From Thalassospira alkalitolerans (GTDB taxonomy: Bacteria; Pseudomonadota; Alphaproteobacteria; Rhodospirillales; Thalassospiraceae), in assembly GCF_002115745.1 (NCBI RefSeq), contig NZ_JFKB01000002.1, positions 248,001-312,000 on the forward strand: 64,000 bases of DNA, written 5' to 3'. Shown here one piece after another: positions 9,779 to 19,467 of this stretch. The notes beneath the pieces are model-generated. The model saw only the letters and a list, made by a program, of their open reading frames with translations, was not told the DNA's origin and did no database searches. Position 1 is the stretch's first letter, and the number at the start of each line of letters is the position of its first letter. Position numbers and translations under genes: made by a program.

Positions 9779-12700
9779 ATGGCCTCGCATGACCAAAATC
9801 CGATGAACGCACAAACCGATGGCCCCGCCAAATGGCAGTTCTGGGTCGATCGTGGCGGCACATTCACCGATATTGTCGCCCGCAAGCCCGATGGCAGCCT
9901 TTTGACGCATAAATTGTTGTCGGAAAATCCGGAACGTTATGCTGATGCCGCCATTCAGGGCATTCGGGAATTGCTGAATGTGCCTGCTGGCGAAAAAATC
10001 CCGGCGGAGATGATCGAAGCGGTCAAGATGGGCACCACGGTTGCCACCAACGCATTGCTGGAACGTAAAGGCGACCGCACGGTTTTGGTCACCACGACCG
10101 GTTTCCGCGATGCATTGCGCATTGCCTATCAGAACCGGCCGAAGCTTTTTGTTCGCAATGTCAGATTGCCAGAATTGCTATATGAGCGCGTGATCGAGGC
10201 CGATGGCCGGTTTGATGCCCAAGGCACCGAACTGACCGCGCTTAACCGCGATAACCTGCGCCGCGATTTGCAAGCGGCCTTTGATGACGGCATTCGGGCC
10301 TGCGCCATCGTGTTTATGCATGGTTATCGCTATACGGGCCACGAAAATGCGGCGGCTGAAATTGCCCGTGAGATCGGCTTTACCCAGGTGTCGGTCAGCA
10401 ATCAGGTCAGCCCCTTGATGAAGCTGGTGTCACGCGGCGATACCACGGTGGTTGATGCCTATTTGTCGCCGATCCTGCGCCGCTATGTTGATCAGGTCGC
10501 GGGCGAGCTTGGCGGCGTGAAACTGATGTTCATGCAGTCCAATGGTGGCCTTACCGATGCCGCGAAATTCCAGGGCAAGGACGCGATCTTGTCCGGGCCT
10601 GCGGGCGGGGTTGTCGGCATGGTGCGAACCGCCGAAATGGACGGGTTCAGCCAGGTTATCGGGTTCGACATGGGCGGCACATCAACCGATGTTTCGCATT
10701 ATGACGGCGAATATGAACGCGATTTCGAAACCCAGGTTGCCGGTGTGCGGATGCGCGCCCCGATGATGAAAATTCATACCGTCGCGGCGGGCGGCGGGTC
10801 TATCCTGCATTTCGATGGCGCACGTTTCCGCGTTGGGCCAGACAGTGCCGGTGCCAATCCCGGCCCGGCAGCCTATCGTCGCGGTGGGCCGCTTGCGGTG
10901 ACGGATATTAATGTCATGCTGGGCAAGGTTCAGCCCGATTTCTTCCCGAACCTGTTTGGCCCCGAAGGCAACGAGCCGCTTGACGCCGATGCGGTCAAGG
11001 CCGGTTTTGCCAAAATGGCCGCCGAGATTAAAGATACCACCGGTCAGGTGCGTACGCCCGAAGAAGTTGCCGAAGGGTTCTTGCGCATTGCTGTTGAAAA
11101 CATGGCCAATGCGATCAAACAAATCTCGGTCCAGCGCGGCTATGACGTGACCGATTATATCTTGCAATGCTTTGGCGGGGCCGGCGGGCAACATGCCTGT
11201 CAGGTGGCAGATACGCTGGGCATGACGCGGGTGTTTGTCCATCCGTTTGCCGGGGTTTTATCGGCCTATGGCATGGGGCTTGCCGATATTCGCGCCATGC
11301 GTGAAAAGGCGGTCGAGGCGACGCTTGAGGCATCGGCGCTGGGCGGGCTTGATGAACAGCTTGACGCGCTTGCGGTTGAAGCACGCGGTGAGTTGCATGA
11401 ACAGGGCATTACGGATGCCAAGATCAGCCTGCTGAAAAAGCTGCATCTGCGCTATGACGGGACGGATAATCCGTTGATCGTTGATTTTGGCGATGTGGCG
11501 TCGATCAAGACCCAATTCGAAGACCAGCACAAGCAACGCTATGGCTTTGTGATGGATGAAAAGCCACTGGTGGTCGAGGCGGTTGCGGTTGAGGCGATTG
11601 GCGAAACCCAAGGATTGCCCGATACCGAGGAAGAAATTGCCAAGGACGGCATTGCCCCAAATGCCCTTGCGACCCGCAAGGTGGTGTTTGATGGCACATC
11701 CCAAGATACGCCGTTCTATAAACGCGAAGACATGAAACCGGGGGCCACGGTGCGCGGCCCGGCGGTGATTATCGAGCCGGTTGGAACGACGGTGATTGAT
11801 CCGGGCTGGGAAGCCAAGGTGAACGGCCGGGATCATTTGGTTCTGACCCGTGTGGTGGCGCTTAAACGCATGGAAGCGATTGGCACACAGGCCGATCCGG
11901 TGATGCTTGAAGTGTTCAACAATTTGTTCATGAATATCGCCGAGCAGATGGGGGTGACGCTTGCCAATACGTCTTATTCGGTCAACATCAAGGAACGGCT
12001 TGATTTTTCCTGTGCGCTATTTGATCAGGAAGGCCTTTTGATTGCCAATGCGCCGCATATGCCGGTGCATTTGGGATCAATGGGGGAATCGGTTCAGGCG
12101 GTGATGGAAAAGAACGCCGGGAAAATGAAATCCGGCGATGTTTACATGCTGAACGATCCCTATAACGGCGGCACGCATTTGCCCGATATTACCTTGATCA
12201 CGCCGGTGTTTGGTGATGATGGCAAGGATATCCTGTTCTATGTTGCATCGCGTGGTCACCATGCCGATGTTGGCGGGATCACGCCGGGCTCTATGGCACC
12301 AAATTCGCGGGTGTTGGAGGAAGAAGGCGTTCTGATCGACAACTTCAAACTGGTCGATCAGGGCAAGTTCGACGAGGTTGGGTTAACCGGCTTGCTCGAA
12401 GGGGCGAAATATCCGGCGCGCAATCCGTATCAAAATATAGCCGATTTGCGGGCCCAGATTGCGGCGAATGAAAAGGGCGTGCAGGAACTGCGCAAGATGG
12501 TCGATCACTTTGGCCTTGATGTTGTCCATGCCTATATGGGCCATGTGCAGGACAATGCCGAAGAAAGTGTGCGCCGCGTGATTGACGTGCTGAAAGACGG
12601 CGAGTTTTCCTATGAAATGGATAATGGCGCGGTGGTTAAAGCCAAGGTCACGATCCATAAGGAAACCCGATCCGCCACGGTTGATTTCACCGGCACATCC

Positions 12701-13420
12701 GATCAGCTTGATAACAATTTCAATGCGCCATCGGCGGTAACACGGGCTGCTGTGCTTTATGTCTTTCGGACTTTGGTCGATGACGATATTCCGTTGAATG
12801 CCGGGTGCCTGAAACCGGTTGATTTGATCGTGCCGGAAGGATCAATGCTGAACCCGCGTTATCCGGCCGCGGTTGTCGCCGGGAATGTTGAAACATCGCA
12901 GCATGTTACCGATACGCTTTACGCTGCCCTTGGCGTGATGTCGGGCGCACAGGGCACGATGAACAACTTTACCTGGGGCAATGATACGCACCAGTATTAC
13001 GAAACCATCTGTGGCGGGACCGGTGCCGGGCCGGATTATGACGGCACATCAGGCGTGCATTCGCATATGACCAATTCACGCCTGACCGACCCGGAAGTGC
13101 TTGAATGGCGCTTCCCGGTGATGCTTGAAAGCTTTGGCATCCGTCAAGGTTCCGGTGGTGCGGGCAAACACAAGGGCGGCGATGGCACGACGCGCCGGGT
13201 GCGTTTCCTTGAAGAAATGACCGCATCGATTCTGTCCAACCATCGCCGCGTGCCGGTTCAGGCCGTTGCAGGCGGGCAGCCGGGCAAGCTCGGCCGCAAT
13301 GCGATTGAACGTGCCGATGGCACGGTCGAGGAACTTAAAGGCACCGATGGGGCGACCATGTATCCCGGTGATGTTTTCATCATCGAAACGCCGGGGGGCG
13401 GCGGTTACGGAAAGGCCTGA
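9779..13420 (+). CDS. Fused HyuA-HyuB hydantoinase / 5-oxoprolinase-type ATP-dependent amidohydrolase
   Basis: 1213 residues. The N-terminal half (1 to about 695) is HyuA: an ATP-binding ASKHA fold with [16 protein letters not shown] near residue 20, [11 protein letters not shown] in the middle and [14 protein letters not shown]. The C-terminal half (about 705-1213) is Hyu[34 protein letters not shown] and the usual ending [15 protein letters not shown]. These enzymes use ATP to open a lactam or imide ring (5-oxoproline to glutamate, N-methylhydantoin) or to carboxylate ketones, normally in the cytoplasm. The single-chain A-B fusion is the 5-oxoprolinase arrangement, but fused chains of other specificity exist. 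The adjacent TRAP genes suggest a carboxylated cyclic amide taken up from outside. The ATG at 9779 follows AAGGAGTAGGC. Confidence 0.9.
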   Translation: MASHDQNPMNAQTDGPAKWQFWVDRGGTFTDIVARKPDGSLLTHKLLSENPERYADAAIQGIRELLNVPAGEKIPAEMIEAVKMGTTVATNALLERKGDRTVLVTTTGFRDALRIAYQNRPKLFVRNVRLPELLYERVIEADGRFDAQGTELTALNRDNLRRDLQAAFDDGIRACAIVFMHGYRYTGHENAAAEIAREIGFTQVSVSNQVSPLMKLVSRGDTTVVDAYLSPILRRYVDQVAGELGGVKLMFMQSNGGLTDAAKFQGKDAILSGPAGGVVGMVRTAEMDGFSQVIGFDMGGTSTDVSHYDGEYERDFETQVAGVRMRAPMMKIHTVAAGGGSILHFDGARFRVGPDSAGANPGPAAYRRGGPLAVTDINVMLGKVQPDFFPNLFGPEGNEPLDADAVKAGFAKMAAEIKDTTGQVRTPEEVAEGFLRIAVENMANAIKQISVQRGYDVTDYILQCFGGAGGQHACQVADTLGMTRVFVHPFAGVLSAYGMGLADIRAMREKAVEATLEASALGGLDEQLDALAVEARGELHEQGITDAKISLLKKLHLRYDGTDNPLIVDFGDVASIKTQFEDQHKQRYGFVMDEKPLVVEAVAVEAIGETQGLPDTEEEIAKDGIAPNALATRKVVFDGTSQDTPFYKREDMKPGATVRGPAVIIEPVGTTVIDPGWEAKVNGRDHLVLTRVVALKRMEAIGTQADPVMLEVFNNLFMNIAEQMGVTLANTSYSVNIKERLDFSCALFDQEGLLIANAPHMPVHLGSMGESVQAVMEKNAGKMKSGDVYMLNDPYNGGTHLPDITLITPVFGDDGKDILFYVASRGHHADVGGITPGSMAPNSRVLEEEGVLIDNFKLVDQGKFDEVGLTGLLEGAKYPARNPYQNIADLRAQIAANEKGVQELRKMVDHFGLDVVHAYMGHVQDNAEESVRRVIDVLKDGEFSYEMDNGAVVKAKVTIHKETRSATVDFTGTSDQLDNNFNAPSAVTRAAVLYVFRTLVDDDIPLNAGCLKPVDLIVPEGSMLNPRYPAAVVAGNVETSQHVTDTLYAALGVMSGAQGTMNNFTWGNDTHQYYETICGGTGAGPDYDGTSGVHSHMTNSRLTDPEVLEWRFPVMLESFGIRQGSGGAGKHKGGDGTTRRVRFLEEMTASILSNHRRVPVQAVAGGQPGKLGRNAIERADGTVEELKGTDGATMYPGDVFIIETPGGGGYGKA

Positions 13421-13460
13421 CGGCCACTGAATGGCAGCGCCAATTCAGAGCGACCGTTGA

Positions 13461-13547
13461 CATTCGGGAATGCTTCCACCGTGAGGTGTTCCCGACAGGA
13501 TGCTCCTTGTCAGACTTGAAGCCGTCGGGAAACCGGCGGCTTTTTTA
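13461..13547 (+). ncRNA. Candidate structured RNA or 3' UTR element with three consecutive hairpins
   Basis: Three hairpins abut. Hairpin 1 (13465-13494) pairs CGGGAA with TTCCCG and contains an inner CACC-GTGA-GGTG stem-loop. Hairpin 2 (13494-13511) pairs GACAGGA with TCCTTGTC around TGC. Hairpin 3 (13520-13541) is a nine-pair stem capped by a GAAA tetraloop and followed by six T residues. This is far more structure than a terminator needs, so it could be a small RNA released from the 3' end of the hydantoinase mRNA, or one with its own promoter. I do not recognise it as a named family. Confidence 0.4.
13520..13547 (+). terminator. Rho-independent terminator of the TRAP-hydantoinase operon
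   Basis: AGCCGTCGG and CCGGCGGCT form a nine-pair stem with a GAAA tetraloop, followed by TTTTTT. Its T tract overlaps the stop codon of the convergent small gene on the minus strand. Confidence 0.92.
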
Positions 13548-13835
13548 TCTATAGAATTCATGTGGATTGTGATGAGTAAAATAAGGCATTTCAGAGTAAA
13601 CGCGCTCATTTGGTCGCTCATCTAAGATAAGCTCACAACGTCTGGAATCACAATGCACTGCTCCAAGGAACTGATGATCACAGTGAGGGCAGTTCAATTC
13701 TATGTCGTGATAAATGTCTATCTGATCCTCTGTTCGGATTTGATTCCAGTTAGGTTCATCAAACTTAACTTGGATGGGGTGTGCTCGTTCGCATATAGGA
13801 CATTTGATATCAAATTGAATGCTGAATTTGTGCAT
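13545..13835 (-). CDS. Small zinc-ribbon-like hypothetical protein
   Basis: 96 residues. Two CxxC knuckles, CPIC at residues 12-15 and CPHC about 35 residues later, suggest a single structural zinc; an acidic stretch lies between them (QIRTEDQIDIYHDIELN) and the C-terminus is His-rich (FTHHNPHEFYR). No family was recognised. The ATG at 13835 is preceded by AAAGGT. The gene is visibly richer in A+T than its neighbours, which suggests recent acquisition. It converges with the hydantoinase operon and overlaps its terminator T tract. Confidence 0.6.
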   Translation of the reverse strand: MHKFSIQFDIKCPICERAHPIQVKFDEPNWNQIRTEDQIDIYHDIELNCPHCDHQFLGAVHCDSRRCELILDERPNERVYSEMPYFTHHNPHEFYR

Positions 13836-14077
13836 GTTTAGACCTTTGGGTGTTACCTTGGGTGTATTTATTCTTGTATAAAATTATCCTAATTTGCGTG
13901 TTGTGTTAACTCTGTTCACGATCTGAAAATTGGAAAAAAGCTGAAAAAGTAATCTTTGTCTTTTTCTGGGTTTTTAAATGCCAGACATTGCCATTGAGGT
14001 GCCGGGTTAAATGAACAATGATTGGACATTCGGATGTCCCGGCGTCAGCTAATGGCAATCTGGCAGGACTGTAACGG

Positions 14078-14368
14078 ATGACAGGTGCAGCGATGAAACG
14101 CCTTGCAGGGATTAACGCAACGTCCAAGCCATTCACGCTTTCGCTTTTGTGGGATAGCGGGTTTGAACAGCAGGTCGATCTTTCCGGCCTGATTGCCCTG
14201 TCACGTCATTTTGCCGTGTTTGCCGATGACCCGGATGCCTTCGCAAAGGTGGGCGTGATCAATTGGGGGCATGGTATCGCGTGGGAAAACGGGCTGGATT
14301 ACAGCGTGGAAAATCTTGCGCCGATTGCTGACGAGCAGGCCGATGTCGATGGATGGAGGTGTCAATGA
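14078..14368 (+). CDS. DUF2442 family protein
   Basis: 96 residues matching the short DUF2442 pattern: LSLLWDSGFEQQVDLSGLI, then FAVFADDPDAFAKVGVINWGHGIAWENGLDYSVENL. The family is uncharacterised and often found beside DUF4160 or DNA-binding proteins in toxin-antitoxin-like or mobile settings. Start could be the ATG at 14078 or the ATG at 14093, which has AGGTG upstream; I kept the first. The stop codon overlaps the start of the next gene (ATGA at 14365-14368), showing translational coupling to a winged-helix protein. Confidence 0.75.
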   Translation: MTGAAMKRLAGINATSKPFTLSLLWDSGFEQQVDLSGLIALSRHFAVFADDPDAFAKVGVINWGHGIAWENGLDYSVENLAPIADEQADVDGWRCQ

Positions 14369-14727
14369 CCACCAAAACCAAAGCCAATACTGTTACCCTG
14401 TCGGTTGCGTCGCGTGATGATGTGACCAAACGTGCGCTGGCCGCGTTTGAGGGCACTGCACAAGGGGCGCATATCTCTTTCGCGTCGGTCGAGTTGTTGT
14501 GGCAGACCATGACGACCAAACGTTGGGAGTTGCTTAAGGCAATGACCGGGCAAGGGGCGATGAGCATGCGCGAAGCCGCCCGGCGGGTTGGGCGTGATGT
14601 TAAAAGCGTTCATGGCGATGTTCACGCCTTGCTTGACGCCGGTGTTTTGGACCGCGAGGAAGATGGCCGGATCGTTTTTCCCTTTGATGCGGTGCATGTC
14701 GATTTCACCCTGACGGCAGCGGCGTAA
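14365..14727 (+). CDS. Winged-helix DNA-binding protein (HVO_A0114-like putative antitoxin/regulator)
   Basis: 120 residues. The N-terminal half has ISFASVELLWQTMTTKRWELLKAMTGQ, and the C-terminal half is a winged helix, MSMREAARRVGRDVKSVHGDVHALLDAGVLDREEDGRIVFPFDAVHVDF, close to the HVO_A0114 group of MarR/ArsR-like regulators. Relatives in TumE/TumA-type modules act as antitoxins. The ATG at 14365 has GGAGGT four bases upstream, so the longer reading from 14353 is rejected. The four-base overlap with the DUF2442 gene means the two are made together and may form a complex; a toxin role for DUF2442 is speculation. Confidence 0.75.
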   Translation: MTTKTKANTVTLSVASRDDVTKRALAAFEGTAQGAHISFASVELLWQTMTTKRWELLKAMTGQGAMSMREAARRVGRDVKSVHGDVHALLDAGVLDREEDGRIVFPFDAVHVDFTLTAAA

Positions 14728-14792
14728 GCGGGTACGATTGAGTGTGCGCGCCATTAAACACGCTCCGCATTATTATATGGGATAGGGTCACA

Positions 14793-16472
14793 GTGAAATT
14801 CCTGATCTTGAATCAACGTTACGCGGTTCTCGCCGGTGTGACGGTCTTGACGATTGCGTCGTTGATTTGCGCAAGTCTGGTGGATGTCTGGTTTTGGGTG
14901 CCAGCCGTCATTTTCGGGTCATTGATGTTGGTCGGCTGGCGCGATATGCGCCAGTTCAGGCATGCGATCCTGCGCAATTATCCGGTTAGCGGGCATATCC
15001 GGTTTATCCTTGAAAACTTTCGCCCGGAAATCCGGCAATATATGATCGAAAGCGATCAGGATAAATTGCCGTTCAGCCGTCAGGATCGCGGTCTGGTTTA
15101 TCAGCGGGCCAAAGGCGTTGAAGACAAGCGCCCGTTTGGCACAATTGAGGATGTGTATGCTTCCGGCTATGCCTGGCTGACCCATTCCGTGACCCCGGCC
15201 ACGATCACCGATAGCGATTTTCGTGTGCGCGTCGGCGGGCCACAGTGCAAGCAGCCCTATGACGCCAGCCTTTATAATATTTCCGCCATGAGCTTTGGCT
15301 CGTTATCGGGCAATGCCATTCTGGCGCTGAATACCGGGGCGAAAAAGGGTGGTTTTGCTCATGATACCGGCGAAGGCAGCATTAGCCGCTATCACCGTGA
15401 AGGCGGTGGTGATCTGATTTATCAGGTGGCGTCGGGGTATTTCGGGTGCCGTAATGAGGATGGCAGTTTTTCGGGCGAGAAATTCGCCGAAACCGCCGCA
15501 GACCCGCAGGTTAAAATGATCGAGGTCAAGCTAAGCCAAGGGGCCAAGCCTGGCCATGGCGGCATGTTGCCCGCCGCCAAGATCACCCAGGAAATTTCCG
15601 ACGCGCGCGGCATTCCGATGGGGGTTGATTGTATTTCACCCGCAGCCCATAGCACGTTTTCAACCCCGATTGGCCTGATGGAATTCATTGCGAAATTGCG
15701 TGATCTTTCAGGCGGCAAGCCGGTTGGCTTTAAACTGTGCATCGGGCATCGCCGCGAATTTATGTGCATGGTCAAGGCGATGCTGCAAACCGGTATCTTG
15801 CCCGATTTCATCGTTGTTGATGGCAAGGAAGGCGGCACCGGTGCGGCCCCGGTTGAATTTGCCAATAGTGTCGGCATGCCGATGCTTGAAGGACTGACAT
15901 TTGTCCATAATGCGCTGCGCGGGGCGGGTGTGCGCGATCAGATCAAAATCGGGGCGGCGGGCAAGATCGTTTCGGCCTTTGATATTGCGCGTACGCTGGC
16001 GTTGGGGGCGGATTGGTGTAATGCGGCGCGTGGGTTTATGTTTGCGCTGGGCTGTATTCAGGCCCAGTCATGCCATACCAACTGTTGCCCGGTCGGCATC
16101 GCGACGCAGGACCCAATGCGCCAGCGCGCGATTGATACCGGCGATAAAAGCGACCGGGTGGCGCGGTTCCATCACAATACGATGCATGCGCTGGGCGAGA
16201 TTACCGGCGCGGCGGGGCTTCATGATCCGCGCAATTTCATGCCCTATCACTTCATGTTCCGCAAAAAGGACAATGAATTTACCGATGGCAATGAAGCCTA
16301 TCCGTATTTGCCGGAGGGCTTTCTTGTTTCGGCCGGGCCAGAGATCGAAGGACTGCATGATTGGTATTCGCGCTGGGAACGGGCATCGGCGGAGACCTTT
16401 GCGCCATCCGAAATCCCGCATGGGCCTTTTGTGCGGCGTAAGGAGATGGCGGGTGAAAAAGCCGCCCAGTAG
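14793..16472 (+). CDS. Membrane-anchored FMN-binding glutamate-synthase-like protein
   Basis: 559 residues. Two membrane helices near the N-terminus (about 8-45) precede a GltB-type FMN barrel: YNISAMSFGSLSGNAI, KGGFAHDTGEGSISRYH, KLSQGAKPGHGGMLP, DGKEGGTGAAPVEFAN and IKIGAAGKIVSAFDIA. The cysteine cluster C-x5-C-x3-CC (near CHTNCCPVG) corresponds to the [3Fe-4S] site of glutamate synthase. It lacks the glutaminase domain and GXGXG domain of full GltB, so it belongs to the stand-alone FMN-binding glutamate synthase family, whose reaction is unknown. GTG at 14793 follows AGGG by five bases; the alternative start at 14742 adds a leader without conserved sequence. No NADPH subunit gene is adjacent. 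Confidence 0.82.
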   Translation: MKFLILNQRYAVLAGVTVLTIASLICASLVDVWFWVPAVIFGSLMLVGWRDMRQFRHAILRNYPVSGHIRFILENFRPEIRQYMIESDQDKLPFSRQDRGLVYQRAKGVEDKRPFGTIEDVYASGYAWLTHSVTPATITDSDFRVRVGGPQCKQPYDASLYNISAMSFGSLSGNAILALNTGAKKGGFAHDTGEGSISRYHREGGGDLIYQVASGYFGCRNEDGSFSGEKFAETAADPQVKMIEVKLSQGAKPGHGGMLPAAKITQEISDARGIPMGVDCISPAAHSTFSTPIGLMEFIAKLRDLSGGKPVGFKLCIGHRREFMCMVKAMLQTGILPDFIVVDGKEGGTGAAPVEFANSVGMPMLEGLTFVHNALRGAGVRDQIKIGAAGKIVSAFDIARTLALGADWCNAARGFMFALGCIQAQSCHTNCCPVGIATQDPMRQRAIDTGDKSDRVARFHHNTMHALGEITGAAGLHDPRNFMPYHFMFRKKDNEFTDGNEAYPYLPEGFLVSAGPEIEGLHDWYSRWERASAETFAPSEIPHGPFVRRKEMAGEKAAQ

Positions 16473-16540
16473 GAAGACATTCCATGTCCGTCAAATCGGA
16501 TTGACAGGCTATTGAGTGTTCTGTGTCACGTGTAATGTGA

Positions 16541-16574
16541 AAAACCCGACCGCTAATCCGGTCGGGTTTTGATT
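16541..16574. terminator. Bidirectional terminator between convergent genes
   Basis: AAAACCCGACCG and CGGTCGGGTTTT pair over 12 bases around a six-base loop. T runs (A runs on the opposite strand) flank both sides, so it can serve the FMN protein gene and the GNAT gene facing it. Confidence 0.9.
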
Positions 16575-16603
16575 TGTGAGGCGTTGAAATGTTTTTGCAC
16601 GGA

Positions 16604-17080
16604 TTAGGCCGCGCGTTGCATTTCCACAGTTGGGATGTCTCGCCCCGGGATTGGGCCGGTGACGAGGAAGCCGAATTTGCGGTAAAACGCCTTGGCGCGT
16701 TCATTATGGGCGACAACCGAAAGACGCACGTTTGCATGCGGTTTAAGGTCGGCCAATGTATCAAGGGCGGCAATCATCAAGGCCTTGCCTGCGCCAAGCC
16801 CATGGGCGGCCGGATCAACCATGATCCAGTCGATTTCCGGTGCATCATGGATGACAATCACATAGCCCAAAAGATCATCATTCTGGGTGGCGACGATGAC
16901 GCTGTGATTGTCGCTGGCAAGGGCGGTTTCAAACACATTGGTCGACATGTCGACATAGCGGGCAACGGTGGCGGTGGCGGCATCACCCATGCCTTCGATG
17001 AAATAGGTTGAATCCGTGGCGCGCTTGGTTAAATCGCGGATCAGGGGAAGGTCGTCGGCGGTGCCTTTGCGGATCTGCAT
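16604..17080 (-). CDS. GNAT family N-acetyltransferase
   Basis: 158 residues in the GNAT order: an N-terminal strand and helix (MQIRKGTADDLPLIRDLTKRA), the central strand VIVIHDAPEIDWIMVDPAAHGLGAGKALM carrying the acetyl-CoA loop (V-D-P-x-x-x-G-x-G-A-G), and the C-terminal VRLSVVAHNERAKAFYRKFGFLVTG, typical of motif B. The acceptor cannot be read from sequence. It is probably a single-gene unit, with a strong terminator downstream and about 210 bases to the next gene on the same strand. Confidence 0.88.
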   Translation of the reverse strand: MQIRKGTADDLPLIRDLTKRATDSTYFIEGMGDAATATVARYVDMSTNVFETALASDNHSVIVATQNDDLLGYVIVIHDAPEIDWIMVDPAAHGLGAGKALMIAALDTLADLKPHANVRLSVVAHNERAKAFYRKFGFLVTGPIPGRDIPTVEMQRAA

Positions 17081-17292
17081 CTTGTCGCTCGTGTCTTTTT
17101 ATTGTTGGGGCCTGGTTATCCGATGGGACTACCATTGCGTCTTAGATTTTCGAGGGCCTCATACCATTGAGCTGAACGGATGTCATCCCCCTGCTTTGGT
17201 GTGTAATTTCGGAGTAATGCACGCGTTAATGGTGAAGGTCTTGAGGGTAAACAATAAAAGGTGCATTGCCGGAAAACCGGCGTGAAAATTAT

Positions 17293-18309
17293 TTAGCGTT
17301 TCCGATTTTTATCGCGATACATTTCCCGGTCCGCCTGATCCATCATGGCTTCAAGGCTTTCACGGACGGGTTCGAAAAACACCGATGCCCCGGCACTTAT
17401 TTTGGGGGTTTCATGGATCGGCTTTTTCGACGCAGGAACCGAAATCTTGGCCGCGCTCAGGGTATTGTGAATGCGGGTGATGATGGTGGTCAAATCGCCG
17501 CGATTGCGCACATAGCCCAGAATGGCAAATTCATCGCCGCCGATCCGCCCGCAAATATCAACTTCGCGGATGCTGTCGGTGATGGCGGTGCCAAGGGCCT
17601 TAAGGGCGGCATCCCCCGCCGCATGACCGTAATCGTCATTCCAGTGTTTCATATCGTCAAGATCGATGAAAATAAGGCCGATATGATGATGATAGCGCCG
17701 TGCGATGCGGATTTTTTGTCGGGCCAGTAATTCAAACCCGGCGCGGTTGTTCAATCCGGTTAATTGGTCAGACAACGAAACGTTGCGCATGGTCTGATAG
17801 TGTTCATACAGGCGCAAATCGGTTTCGATCAGATCGCGCAGCGTTTCGATCAGGCGTTGGAAGCTTTCGGGATAATTGGTTGGCTGATTGTCAAAAACGC
17901 AAATCGTGCCAAAAAGCGTTCCGTCCGACCAGGTCAGTGGCACCCCGTAATAGGACCGGAAACCATCCTTGGTCAGTTCGGGATTATCGGCCCATTCGGG
18001 TTTGTTTTGGGCATCGGGTTCATAAAAGGCGGCCTTTTCATCAATAACCTTGCGGCAATAGATATTGCTTTGCGGTGGGTTGGTGCGCAGGGCAGGCGGC
18101 GGGGATGTGGTATCGGCAGTGTCGGAGGTGTTGCCCGAAACGCTACTGATTGCGGCCCGATAGCCCAGTTTTTCGTTATATTCGACAACAAAACCGGCCG
18201 AAGCGCCCAGAAGTTCGGTCATCAGGTCAACTGCGCGCTGCCATTTTTCAAGGGACGGCGCGATGGCGTCATCATCGGCAAGCCAGTCCCGTGTTTTGAT
18301 TTTTACCAT
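17293..18309 (-). CDS. GAF-GGDEF diguanylate cyclase
   Basis: 338 residues. A GAF-type sensor occupies about residues 20-165 (IYCRKVIDEKAAFYEPDA, GFRSYYGVPLTWSDGTLFGTICVFD), and a GGDEF domain runs from about 175 to 335 with LTGLNNRAGFE, DDMKHWNDDYGHAAGD and an intact active site GGDEF at 257-261. An RxxD inhibitory site (REVD, 248-251) sits five residues before it, so product inhibition by c-di-GMP is expected. No membrane segment is seen, so the enzyme is probably cytoplasmic and signal-dependent through GAF. There is no EAL domain. Confidence 0.92.
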   Translation of the reverse strand: MVKIKTRDWLADDDAIAPSLEKWQRAVDLMTELLGASAGFVVEYNEKLGYRAAISSVSGNTSDTADTTSPPPALRTNPPQSNIYCRKVIDEKAAFYEPDAQNKPEWADNPELTKDGFRSYYGVPLTWSDGTLFGTICVFDNQPTNYPESFQRLIETLRDLIETDLRLYEHYQTMRNVSLSDQLTGLNNRAGFELLARQKIRIARRYHHHIGLIFIDLDDMKHWNDDYGHAAGDAALKALGTAITDSIREVDICGRIGGDEFAILGYVRNRGDLTTIITRIHNTLSAAKISVPASKKPIHETPKISAGASVFFEPVRESLEAMMDQADREMYRDKNRKR

Positions 18310-18752
18310 ATTCTGACTTTCCCCAGTCCCACCTTGTCCGGCCGTCGCGATGTGACGAAACGTTTCAGGGTTCCGCTTCTTTTATGTTTGGTCGTTCCGC
18401 GCTGAGAACAAGCTGTCATTGATCCCCAAAACCACGACATCGCGATCCGCGCCGGTATTATCGACCCTGCATTGCAAAAGGTATCACTGTGAAAATTAAT
18501 GACACCATAACGCCCGCGCCAATATCGCCATGGCCGGGATGGAAAAATTGTGTCAGAACAATGGATTGGGATTTGGGACGGTGATGGGGCAAGATTACGA
18601 GCCAGAGCTGAGCCGTTTTTGCGGCTTTTGGTTCTGCTTTGATCAAAAGGCCGGAATTTCGCCCCTTTTGGTTGCGATCACGGGTCGGTCGTGCTGAACT
18701 TGGCGGCAACAATATATGACTTTTAACAAAGCCCAAAGATGGAGACGCCCCG
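18310..18752. other. 443-base intergenic region between divergent genes
   Basis: It should hold promoters for the GGDEF gene (minus) and the TIGR00266 gene (plus). The weak 92-codon frame on the minus strand (18458-18736) has a basic, proline-rich composition and no ribosome-binding site that I could find, so I do not call it. No clear palindromic operator was seen. Confidence 0.5.
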
Positions 18753-19460
18753 ATGGCAGACGTGATCGATTACAAGATCCATGGCGAGGAAATGCAACTG
18801 GTCGAGATCGAACTTGATCCGGGCGAGGGGGTGCGTGCTGAAGCCGGTGCGATGATGTTTATGTCCGATGGCATCAATATGCAGACCGGCACGGGGGGCG
18901 GGCTTTTTTCAGGCTTCAAGCGGATGCTGACCGGGGAAGGGTTCTTTATCACAAGCTTTGTCCATGAAGGATCGGGCAAGGGGCATGTCGGCTTTGCTGC
19001 CCCTTATCCGGGCAAGGTCGTGCCGATGAACCTCTCGGAGTTTGGTGGCGAGATTATTTGCCAGAAAGACGCATTTTTATGCGCGGCATCGGGCATTGAT
19101 ATCGATATCGCCTTTTCCAAGAAACTCGGTGCGGGTTTGTTTGGTGGCGAAGGGTTTATCCTGCAACGTCTAAGCGGCGATGGCCTGGCATTTGTTCATG
19201 CGGGCGGCACGATCATTCGCAAGGATTTGCAACCCGGTCAGACGCTTCGCGTGGATACCGGTGCGTTGGTGGCGATGACGCCAACAATTGATTATTCGAT
19301 CAAATTTATTGGCGGTTTCAAAAACGCACTGTTTGGGGGCGAGGGGCTTTTTGTTACCACCCTTGAAGGGCCGGGAACGGTTTGGTTGCAAACATTGCCC
19401 TTTGCGCGTCTGGCCGATCGTGTCGCCGCCGCCCTGCCCAAGGATCGAAACAAGGGATAG
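18753..19460 (+). CDS. TIGR00266 / AIM24 family protein
   Basis: 235 residues matching this family end to end: an N-terminal IELDPGEGVRAEAGAMMFMSDGINMQTG, a basic turn GLFSGFKRMLTGEGFFITSF, the repeat GKVVPMNLSEFGGEIICQKDAFLCAASGIDIDIAF, then GTIIRKDLQPGQTLRVDTGALVAMT and a C-terminal GGEGLFVTTLEGPGTVWLQTLPFARLADRV. The fold is a beta-rich barrel related to mitochondrial AIM24; the bacterial function is unknown. The ATG at 18753 follows GGAGACGCCCCG. It converges on the LysR gene eight bases away, with no terminator between them. Confidence 0.9.
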   Translation: MADVIDYKIHGEEMQLVEIELDPGEGVRAEAGAMMFMSDGINMQTGTGGGLFSGFKRMLTGEGFFITSFVHEGSGKGHVGFAAPYPGKVVPMNLSEFGGEIICQKDAFLCAASGIDIDIAFSKKLGAGLFGGEGFILQRLSGDGLAFVHAGGTIIRKDLQPGQTLRVDTGALVAMTPTIDYSIKFIGGFKNALFGGEGLFVTTLEGPGTVWLQTLPFARLADRVAAALPKDRNKG

Positions 19461-19467
19461 GGCGCGA

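Noticed and set aside
13978-14077. Two tiny frames before the DUF2442 gene (about 10-15 codons)
   Set aside because: Too short and without recognisable sequence; no sign of the DUF4160 partner often found there.
18458-18736. 92-codon minus-strand frame
   Set aside because: Low-quality composition, no ribosome-binding site, and no recognisable family.
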